This document shows positions 1 through 5,776 of a stretch of DNA of 5,776 bases, in pieces. Source of the DNA: Muribaculaceae bacterium (GTDB lineage: Bacteria; Bacteroidota; Bacteroidia; Bacteroidales; Muribaculaceae); NCBI GenBank assembly GCA_017962285.1, contig JAGCVR010000043.1:1-5776 (forward strand). Direction: 5' to 3'. The translations under genes were made by a program, and so were the position numbers. The notes under the pieces are model-generated. The model was given only the letters and a program-made list of their open reading frames with translations. It was not told the DNA's origin and searched no databases. Positions within the stretch are counted from its first letter, which is position 1; each line of letters starts with the position of its first letter.

Positions 1-2457
1 AACAATCAGTTCTCAATCAATCTTAATGCCCCGTATCTGATTAAAGGCAAGAGCATTATTGAGAAGTCGAACATTTCGGCTAAGTTCAACGATGGTCTCC
101 AGTTCAGCGCAAGCACAATTTACCCGATGAAAGGCGGAAAAACCAATGCCAACTTTGTCGCAAGCGCAAAAGACGATAAAGTGGATGCCAACTTCAATTG
201 GAAGATGAACCGTGCAAGTGATTATTCAGGCGAACTTAAACTTTCGTCGCAGTTCCATCGGTCGGAGAATAACGCATTGAACGCGAGTGTCTCTGTCATA
301 CCATCGCAAATCGTGTTCAACGACACTGCCTGGAACGTGCAGCAAGGTCTGATCGACATTAACGATGGTATGATTCATGTTTATAATCTTCACGGCGACT
401 GCAACAATCAGTTTGTCCACATCGATGGATATGCGTCGAAGAATCCTGCCGACGAACTTCTTGTAACGCTCAACGACATCAGCCTTGACTATATCTTTGA
501 GACATTGCAAATCGACAATGTGAAGCTTGGAGGACAAGCATCCGGCAAATTCTTCTGCAGCGACCTGTTTTCTGTCTCTCCCAGACTTGAGACACCGAAT
601 CTTCATGTGAACAACATATCCTACAACAAAACCGTCATGGGCGATGCCGACATAGAAAGCCACTGGGAACATGCCGACAAAGCAGTGGCTCTCAATGCCG
701 ACATCACTCAGCACAATGGTCTGCATTCTTTCATTAATGGAAAGATTTTCACAGGTCAGGATTCGCTTTACCTCACTTTTAACACCCAAAAAGCAAACGT
801 TGCTTTCATGAAACCTTTCATGGCGGCTTTTGCAAGCGATGTGAGTGGAGAAGTATCTGGAAAGGCTGTTCTCTTCGGTAACTTCCACACAATCGACATG
901 TATGGCGACATTTTTGCTGAAAACCTAAAGCTGAAGGTTGCTTACACCAACGTGGAATACACATGCACGGACTCGGTGCACGTGGTACCCGGTTACATCG
1001 CTTTTGACAACGTCAGGCTTTCCGACAGGGAGAACCATCATGCCACGCTCAGCGGATGGCTCAAACATGACGCTTTCCACGATCCCGTGTTCAACTTCGC
1101 AATTACCAATGCCGACGACTTATTATGCTACGATATTGCCCCCAACGACTTCGACAACTGGTACGGTACAATCTATGGCGACGGCTCGGCGTTCATCAGC
1201 GGGGAGCCGGGAGTGGTTAACATCAAGGTCAACATGGAATCCGCACCCAACAGCAAATTCACTTTTATTCTCTCCAAGGCGGAGAACGCAGCCGAATACA
1301 AGTTCATCACTTTCCGGGACCGCGACAAACTCAATAATGAGACCGCTCAACAAGAAAACGACAGCATTCCGGAAATTATCCGACTGCTGACCAAACATGA
1401 CATCAACGTCAATGAGAACGCGCCATCCAACTATATTATAGAGCTTCAGATGGATGTCAACACAAACACTCAGATGACCGTGGTAATGGATCCTGTGAGC
1501 GGTGACAAAATTCGCGGGACAGGAACCGGACATATCCGGCTCACCTACGACAACGCAAACGAAGACTTGGGGATGTATGGCAAGTATTCCATTGAAAAAG
1601 GGAAATACAACTTCACTCTCCAGGACATTATCATAAAAGAATTTACCATTAACGAGGGCAGCAGCATAAGTTTCCAAGGCAGTCCCTACTCTGCCCAACT
1701 CGACATCAATGCGACTTATGCACTCAACGCTAACGTCAGGGATCTTGACGAATCGTTCGCTACAGATCAGGACATGAACCGCACAAATGTCCCGGTGCAC
1801 GCAATCCTTAAAGCCAATGGTTCGATGAACGAGCCCGAAATCTCGTTCGATCTGCAATTCCCCACCCTGACATCAGAATCCTACCGTAAGGTGAAAAGTG
1901 TTATCAGTACCGACGACATGATGAATCGACAGATAATCTACCTTTTGGCGCTCAATCGTTTCTACACACCCGAATACATGAATGGGACAACCAACAACAA
2001 TGAACTGTCGTCGGTTGCGTCATCAACCATTTCTTCGCAGCTGTCGAATATGCTTGGACAACTCAGCGAGAACTGGACCATTTCTCCTAATTTCCGTTCC
2101 GAGAAAGGCGACTTCTCCGATGTTGACGTGAACCTGGCGCTATCAAGCCAGCTGCTCAACAACCGACTGCTCCTTAACGGCAATTTCGGATATCGCGATA
2201 ATACTTACAATTCCAAAAACTCCAACTTCATAGGCGATTTCGACATTGAATACCTGCTTAACAAAAAAGGTACTATACGCCTGAAAGCCTACAACCACTT
2301 CAACGACCAGAATTATTTCGTCCGTAATGCAATGACTACGCAAGGTGTGGGGGTGGTGTTCAAACACAGCTTCAACCGTCCGTTCGATTTCATCAAACGT
2401 AAAACGGAGCCATCCGATACCACACAAAATGCCGCCAATCCTCAAGTTAATGAGTAA
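1..2457 (+). CDS. tamB: TamB family translocation/assembly module protein (DUF490), 5'-truncated by window edge
   Basis: The frame is open from base 1 to the TAA at 2455-2457, giving 818 visible residues. The first in-frame ATG (127) is internal, because the same beta-rich sequence continues upstream of it. TamB proteins are anchored in the inner membrane, span the periplasm as a long beta-structured groove, and help deliver lipids or outer-membrane proteins; Bacteroidetes members are usually well over 1,000 residues, so roughly half is present. Visible residues 1-500 are repetitive amphipathic beta strands rich in N, D, F and V. The DUF490 C-terminal domain runs from about residue 505. It holds a G-Y-x-F-x-L pattern (about 532-540), the strand FTINEGSSISFQG (548-560), and the family hallmark DMMNRQIIYLLALNRFYTP (639-657). 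After an N/S-rich stretch come barrel-like strands (about 720-800) and a polar tail. Four scattered cysteines occur in the N-terminal half. The family call is firm; the transported substrate is unknown. Confidence 0.93.
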   Translation, partial: NNQFSINLNAPYLIKGKSIIEKSNISAKFNDGLQFSASTIYPMKGGKTNANFVASAKDDKVDANFNWKMNRASDYSGELKLSSQFHRSENNALNASVSVIPSQIVFNDTAWNVQQGLIDINDGMIHVYNLHGDCNNQFVHIDGYASKNPADELLVTLNDISLDYIFETLQIDNVKLGGQASGKFFCSDLFSVSPRLETPNLHVNNISYNKTVMGDADIESHWEHADKAVALNADITQHNGLHSFINGKIFTGQDSLYLTFNTQKANVAFMKPFMAAFASDVSGEVSGKAVLFGNFHTIDMYGDIFAENLKLKVAYTNVEYTCTDSVHVVPGYIAFDNVRLSDRENHHATLSGWLKHDAFHDPVFNFAITNADDLLCYDIAPNDFDNWYGTIYGDGSAFISGEPGVVNIKVNMESAPNSKFTFILSKAENAAEYKFITFRDRDKLNNETAQQENDSIPEIIRLLTKHDINVNENAPSNYIIELQMDVNTNTQMTVVMDPVSGDKIRGTGTGHIRLTYDNANEDLGMYGKYSIEKGKYNFTLQDIIIKEFTINEGSSISFQGSPYSAQLDINATYALNANVRDLDESFATDQDMNRTNVPVHAILKANGSMNEPEISFDLQFPTLTSESYRKVKSVISTDDMMNRQIIYLLALNRFYTPEYMNGTTNNNELSSVASSTISSQLSNMLGQLSENWTISPNFRSEKGDFSDVDVNLALSSQLLNNRLLLNGNFGYRDNTYNSKNSNFIGDFDIEYLLNKKGTIRLKAYNHFNDQNYFVRNAMTTQGVGVVFKHSFNRPFDFIKRKTEPSDTTQNAANPQVNE
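2450..2457 (+). other. tamB stop / DUF4421 start overlap (ATGAGTAA)
   Basis: The ATG at 2450-2452 lies 2 bases before the TAA at 2455-2457, so the two reading frames share 8 bases. No purine-rich ribosome binding site precedes the ATG. Ribosomes ending tamB are placed to restart on the next gene, which predicts linked expression of the two envelope proteins. The overlap is seen directly; coupling is inferred. If the ATG at 2429 is used instead, the overlap becomes 29 bases. Confidence 0.7.
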
Positions 2458-3700
2458 GTTTAGTTTTATCATATTGTCTTTACTTCTCAGCATAATCCCG
2501 TTGAGGACTGCAGCGCAGGAGTCCGTCCAGCATGCCGACTCTGTACCGGAAATTGAACAGATTGCCGACACTGTTCCACAGCACCAGTCTAAGCTGAAGG
2601 TTCTCTCTAATAAAGTAACGGATAAGCTTCTTAATGCCATCCCCGATGCAAAGTCAGATGACTCCACCAGCATCAAGAACGACTCCCTCTACTGGACCAC
2701 CGCACTGAAACATCGCCGATACAACATCTACGACACAAGCATAAAATATCCACGATTCCTCGATTTCTGTGTGAGAGCATACCGCTGGGGCGACAAGACG
2801 TTTAACTCCTACGACACGGCTTATGTGAAACCTTCAGGGAAAAACTGGAAATTCATCCTGCGCAACAACAACTGGATCGACACCTATGGAGGCAGGCTCT
2901 CTAAAGAGCGGATGAGGCTGGTGATATCATCGGATGTGGCAAGCAGTTTCGGTGCACAGCTCGCATTTATGGCAGTCAGCTACACCTATATGTTCGACAT
3001 CGACAACCTGATTAAGGGTACTCCCATGAGTCACAAACGAATGGACTTCTCTTTTACCTGTGCCCTGTTCTCAATCGACTTCTACTCAAAAAGCAACTCA
3101 AGCAAGACCGACATTCACCGCTTCGGTGACTATAAGTACAAGAACAAAAGTTGGGTTTCCGAACCGTTCTATGGGCTGAAAGCAGATAACTGCTATGGAA
3201 TCTACGGTTATTACTATTTCAACCATCGCAAGTACTCGCAGGCTGCCGCCTATTGTTTCTCGAAGATTCAGAAAAAAAGTGCCGGCTCGTTTATTCTTGG
3301 GTTTGGAATCGACCACCAAAACATCAGCATGGACTTTTCTGAATTGAAACAGCAGATGAAGGATGTTCTGCCCGACGACAGATTATTCTACTCGTTTAAG
3401 TATAACGACTATACCATTCTCGTAGGGTATGCCTATAGCTGGGTTCTACGGCACAACTGGCTCATAAACCTCACTTTCACACCTTCCTTCGGTTATCGAA
3501 AATCGCTCGCAGGCTCAACCGAAGGTGCGAAATCGCTTTTCTCTTCAAATATCCGAGGTAAACTCGCCGTGGTGCACAACCGTGGACGTTTCTTCTATGG
3601 GTTGCACTTCATCTTGGACGGACACTGGTACAACAGCAGCAGTAACAGTTTCTTCAATTCAAACGAAGACCTGACCCTATCTGCCGGCATTAGATTTTAA
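2450..3700 (+). CDS. DUF4421 domain protein, predicted outer-membrane beta-barrel
   Basis: This start gives 416 residues. Residues 1-22 form a signal peptide: MSK, a hydrophobic core (FSFIILSLLLSIIPL), then R-T-A-A before Q23, a good signal peptidase I site with no lipobox cysteine. Residues 23-110 are a polar linker with two ADxVP motifs (29-33 and 39-43). The DUF4421 core starts near RWGDKTFNSYDTAYV (112-126) and continues through alternating aromatic and polar strands, including FSKIQKKSAGSFI (270-282). The C-terminus, LTLSAGIRF, has the terminal aromatic residue typical of outer-membrane barrel signals. No enzymatic motif is visible, and the family has no established function that I know of. 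The start at 2450 puts the signal peptide at the N-terminus. An in-frame ATG at 2429 would add only MPPILKL and remains possible. Being coupled to tamB suggests a role in envelope biogenesis (inference). Family assignment is from recalled sequence patterns. Confidence 0.85.
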   Translation: MSKFSFIILSLLLSIIPLRTAAQESVQHADSVPEIEQIADTVPQHQSKLKVLSNKVTDKLLNAIPDAKSDDSTSIKNDSLYWTTALKHRRYNIYDTSIKYPRFLDFCVRAYRWGDKTFNSYDTAYVKPSGKNWKFILRNNNWIDTYGGRLSKERMRLVISSDVASSFGAQLAFMAVSYTYMFDIDNLIKGTPMSHKRMDFSFTCALFSIDFYSKSNSSKTDIHRFGDYKYKNKSWVSEPFYGLKADNCYGIYGYYYFNHRKYSQAAAYCFSKIQKKSAGSFILGFGIDHQNISMDFSELKQQMKDVLPDDRLFYSFKYNDYTILVGYAYSWVLRHNWLINLTFTPSFGYRKSLAGSTEGAKSLFSSNIRGKLAVVHNRGRFFYGLHFILDGHWYNSSSNSFFNSNEDLTLSAGIRF

Positions 3701-3722
3701 GACACTTTTATTACAGATTATT
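3701..3722 (+). other. Short A/T-rich leader of tsaD
   Basis: Only 22 bases separate the DUF4421 stop from the tsaD ATG. The stretch is A/T-rich, has no hairpin and no GGAGG-like sequence. It is too short to hold both a terminator and a promoter, so tsaD is probably read from the upstream transcript or from a promoter inside the end of the DUF4421 gene. Confidence 0.6.
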
Positions 3723-4739
3723 ATGAGCAATATAATACTTGGAATTGAATCTTCCTGCGACGACACCTCCGCTGCCGTCATCAGAGATTGCGTGCTGCTG
3801 TCGAATTTGATTGCAAGCCAGAAAGTTCATGAGGCTTATGGCGGTGTGGTGCCGGAACTTGCTTCCCGCGCACATCTGCAGAATATCGTTCCCGTAGTCT
3901 CTGAGGCGATAAAGCAAGCAGGGATAAGCAAGGACGAAATCAGTGCCATTTCCTTTACAAGGGGACCGGGACTGCCCGGATCGCTGCATGTAGGAGTTTC
4001 CTTTGCCAAGGGGCTGGCTCTGGCTCTCGGAAAGCCGCTCGTTGATGTAAACCACCTGCACGGACACGTCCTTGCCCACTTTATTAAAGAACAAGAAGAC
4101 TCTCCTGTCCCTTCGTTTCCTTTCCTCTGCTTGCTGGTGTCGGGAGGCAACTCCCAGATAATAAAAGTGAACTCACCCTACGAGATGGAAATTCTGGGAC
4201 AGACTATTGATGATGCAGCAGGCGAGGCATTCGACAAGTGCGCAAAAATCATGGGACTGCCCTATCCCGGTGGTCCCATCATCGACAACCTTGCCCAGCA
4301 GGGCGACGCACACCGTTTCGCATTCTCAAAGCCACACATCCCAAACTACGACTATAGCTTCAGCGGATTGAAGACATCGTTTCTCTATACCCTCAGAGAT
4401 GCCGTGAAGCAAGACCCTGGTTTCATTGAAGATAACAAAGTCCATCTGGCGGCATCATTGCAACGTACCATTGTAGAAATACTTATGGACAAATTCACAA
4501 AAGCCATCAGGGACACAGGAATTAGAACTATTGCCATAGCCGGTGGTGTATCGGCAAATTCGGGAGTGCGCGATGCTGTTGACGATTACGCTAAGCATCA
4601 TGGTCTCTCGGCGTCCATTCCCAAGCGACTTTTCACCACAGATAATGCCGCCATGATTGCCGTGGCGGGACACTTTAAGTTCCTGAAAGGCGAATTTATG
4701 GATATCTCCGAACCTCCATTCTCAAGAGTCTCTGTTTAA
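3723..4739 (+). CDS. tsaD: tRNA N6-adenosine threonylcarbamoyltransferase TsaD
   Basis: TsaD (Kae1/Qri7/YgjD family) transfers the threonylcarbamoyl group from TC-AMP to N6 of A37 in tRNAs reading ANN codons, making t6A. In bacteria it works in the cytoplasm with TsaB and TsaE, after TsaC or TsaC2 makes TC-AMP. At 338 residues the protein is full length. Visible motifs in order: N-terminal GIESSCDDTSAAV (7-19); PELASRAH (44-51); the metal-binding segment NHLHGH (110-115) with H111 and H115; phosphate-binding LVSGGNSQ (138-145); DDAAGEAFDK (163-172); PYPGGP (180-185); FSGLKTSF (213-220); AGGVSANSGVR (273-283); and FTTDNAAMIA (304-313), whose D307 should be the third metal ligand. The start sits directly before the conserved first strand, and no alternative is needed. 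All expected active-site residues are present, so it should be functional. None of its partner genes (tsaB, tsaC, tsaE) is in this window. Confidence 0.98.
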   Translation: MSNIILGIESSCDDTSAAVIRDCVLLSNLIASQKVHEAYGGVVPELASRAHLQNIVPVVSEAIKQAGISKDEISAISFTRGPGLPGSLHVGVSFAKGLALALGKPLVDVNHLHGHVLAHFIKEQEDSPVPSFPFLCLLVSGGNSQIIKVNSPYEMEILGQTIDDAAGEAFDKCAKIMGLPYPGGPIIDNLAQQGDAHRFAFSKPHIPNYDYSFSGLKTSFLYTLRDAVKQDPGFIEDNKVHLAASLQRTIVEILMDKFTKAIRDTGIRTIAIAGGVSANSGVRDAVDDYAKHHGLSASIPKRLFTTDNAAMIAVAGHFKFLKGEFMDISEPPFSRVSV

Positions 4740-4819
4740 TAGCTTTAACTCTACTTTTAACATCCACGAGCACAGCGAGTTTACTTCACCTTTAACTTCA
4801 CTTTTTACTCCCTCTTTTT
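4740..4819 (+). repeat. Degenerate pyrimidine-rich repeats in the tsaD-cinA gap
   Basis: This gap is built mostly from variants of a TTTAACTTCAC-like unit. Copies with an 11-base step lie at 4780-4790, 4791-4801 and 4802-4812, and a second pair lies at 4744-4754 and 4755-4765. The two blocks are separated by the unlike stretch 4766-4779. The longest match is 4743-4761 against 4790-4808, identical at 16 of 19 positions. In 4779-4819, 34 of 41 bases are pyrimidines on the + strand, so the cinA start has no Shine-Dalgarno sequence. No stem-loop terminator or clear Bacteroidetes promoter (TTTG plus TAnnTTTG) is visible. It may be a decayed simple-sequence array, a regulator site, or an untranslated leader; I cannot tell which. 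Confidence 0.5.
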
Positions 4820-5776
4820 ATGAACTACTGCATCATTGCCATAGGAGATGAACTTCTCATCGGACAGGTTACCGACACCAATTCCGGTTGGATTGCACGC
4901 CACCTCACTCCATTTGGATGGAATGTCCAAAACATTAAGCTGGTGGCAGATAATGCTTCCCAAATAAAACAAGCCATCATCGAGGCTTTTGCCATGGCAG
5001 ATTGCATTATAATGACCGGAGGACTCGGTCCAACAAAAGACGATATCACCAAAGCCACGCTTTGCGAATATTTCGGAGGCACTCTCGTTTATGACACTGA
5101 GACAGCTCAAAATGTGGCAGACATAGTGGCTCGCCTCGGGTTGAAAATGAACCAATACACCGCCACACAAGCCATGGTGCCGTCGGTGTGCCAGGTAATA
5201 CAGAACGAAGTGGGCACAGCCCCCATTATGTGGTTTGAGAAAGATGGCAAAGTATTGGTGAGCTTGCCCGGTGTGCCGTTCGAGATGGAAACCATGATGC
5301 AGCGGAGAGTTATCCCCATGCTCACGTCGCATATCCCAAGCGCCACCACCACTCTGCACAAAACCTTTATAGTGGTGGGCTATCCCGAGTCGAACCTCGC
5401 AATGAAGCTGGCAGACTTTGAACAAAGCCTTCCTTCGCACATTCACCTTGCCTATCTGCCGCAACCTTCCTTATTTGTCCGACTGCGGCTGACGGGAATA
5501 CTTAACGACAAGAACCTCTTGGAGTCTCAGTTCGGAGAACTGACCGAATCATTGCGGAGCATTTTGGGTGAAGCCATCCTCTGCGAACAGGACCTTGCCG
5601 TGGAAGCCATTCTGGGTGAACTGCTAAAGAAAAAAGGGCTCACCGTCTCCACCGCCGAAAGCTGCACGGGGGGCAACGTTGCACATCTCATCACGCAAGT
5701 CGCCGGCAGTTCACAGTATTTCACCGGGGCGGTGGTATCCTACGACAACAGTGTGAAACGTAAGCTACTTGGCGTG
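4820..5776 (+). CDS. cinA: CinA family protein (competence/damage-inducible protein A), 3'-truncated by window edge
   Basis: The frame opens at ATG 4820 and is still open at the last base, giving 319 residues of a protein normally about 410-420 long. The N-terminal MoaB/MogA-like domain (about 3-170) shows IGDELLIGQVTDTN (8-21), TGGLGPTKDD (66-75) and SLPGVPFEM (148-156), all typical of CinA. Family members have been reported to hydrolyse ADP-ribose through this domain. A linker (about 175-255) follows. The C-terminal PncC-like domain, which in characterised members deamidates NMN to nicotinate mononucleotide for NAD salvage, begins near 258. It carries the STAESCTGG signature (277-285, containing the likely catalytic serine) and the conserved SYDNSVKRKLLGV segment (307-319), where the window ends. 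The start is well supported because conserved sequence begins within a few residues of it. Despite the name, nothing here points to competence; NAD metabolism is the more likely role. Confidence 0.95.
   Translation, partial: MNYCIIAIGDELLIGQVTDTNSGWIARHLTPFGWNVQNIKLVADNASQIKQAIIEAFAMADCIIMTGGLGPTKDDITKATLCEYFGGTLVYDTETAQNVADIVARLGLKMNQYTATQAMVPSVCQVIQNEVGTAPIMWFEKDGKVLVSLPGVPFEMETMMQRRVIPMLTSHIPSATTTLHKTFIVVGYPESNLAMKLADFEQSLPSHIHLAYLPQPSLFVRLRLTGILNDKNLLESQFGELTESLRSILGEAILCEQDLAVEAILGELLKKKGLTVSTAESCTGGNVAHLITQVAGSSQYFTGAVVSYDNSVKRKLLGV

Noticed and set aside
938..1390. 150-codon + strand frame inside tamB in another phase
   Set aside because: The translation is dominated by T, S, P and R, as expected from an off-frame reading, and it sits inside conserved TamB sequence with no domain of its own.
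1123..1857. Long open frame on the - strand (244 codons) inside tamB
   Set aside because: It lies wholly opposite clear TamB coding sequence, is rich in V, H and C with no recognisable domain, and similar antisense frames occur along the window (226-888, 2143-2676, 4805-5464). These are shadows of codon bias on the coding strand.
2345..2449. Upstream extension of the DUF4421 frame to the ATG at 2345
   Set aside because: It would overlap tamB by 113 bases and bury the signal peptide more than 30 residues inside the protein. Starts at 2450 or 2429 fit far better.
3272..3278. Run of seven A in the DUF4421 gene as a frameshift or phase-variation site
   Set aside because: The run encodes the K-K of IQKKSAGS, part of the recognised family pattern, and the frame is intact on both sides. 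Seven A is short for transcriptional slippage, and no alternative product is evident.
3691..3698. TAGATTTT as a -7 promoter element (TAnnTTTG) for tsaD
   Set aside because: It matches 7 of 8 positions, but no TTTG element is found at the expected distance upstream, and it overlaps the end of the DUF4421 coding sequence. One near match in A/T-rich DNA is weak.
4752..4759. TACTTTTA as a -7 promoter element for cinA
   Set aside because: It lacks the final G and has no TTTG partner upstream. It is also part of the repeated T-rich units, so the match is expected by composition.
4740..4819. Intrinsic terminator after tsaD
   Set aside because: T runs are present, but no G/C-rich inverted repeat precedes any of them.
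5630..5638. AAAAAAGGG in cinA as a programmed -1 slippery site
   Set aside because: The reading phase is AAG AAA AAA GGG, which does not match the canonical X XXY YYZ arrangement, and the normal frame continues directly into the conserved STAESCTGG motif. No stimulatory hairpin was seen.

Overview
The window is a compact stretch of bacterial chromosome with every supported gene on the + strand. It looks like Bacteroidales, possibly a Prevotella-type genome. The reasons are a Bacteroidetes-style TamB C-terminus, a DUF4421 protein (a family I know mainly from Bacteroidetes), a tsaD-cinA neighbourhood familiar from that order, and starts preceded by A/T-rich or pyrimidine-rich leaders instead of Shine-Dalgarno sequences. 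The genus is a guess; the order is reasonably secure.

Layout. 1-2457: the C-terminal 818 residues of a TamB/DUF490 envelope protein, whose N-terminal part lies upstream of the window. 2450-3700: a secreted, probably outer-membrane DUF4421 protein whose start codon overlaps the tamB stop by 8 bases. 3723-4739: complete tsaD, the catalytic subunit of tRNA t6A37 synthesis. 4740-4819: an 80-base non-coding gap made largely of degenerate pyrimidine-rich repeats. 4820-5776: the first 319 codons of cinA, cut by the window end in its C-terminal NMN deamidase-like domain.

How the genes relate. tamB and the DUF4421 gene are probably translationally coupled. Both encode envelope proteins, so the DUF4421 product may work with TamB at the outer membrane (inference). 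tsaD and cinA are cytoplasmic housekeeping genes for tRNA modification and nucleotide/NAD salvage. The 8-base overlap and the 22- and 80-base gaps fit one transcript, though the 80-base gap could hold a separate control point.

I found no RNA genes, CRISPR arrays, mobile elements, attachment sites or convincing intrinsic terminators. Most of the window is ordinary core genome. The tamB-DUF4421 pair is the best candidate for undescribed biology; no clearly novel system is visible.
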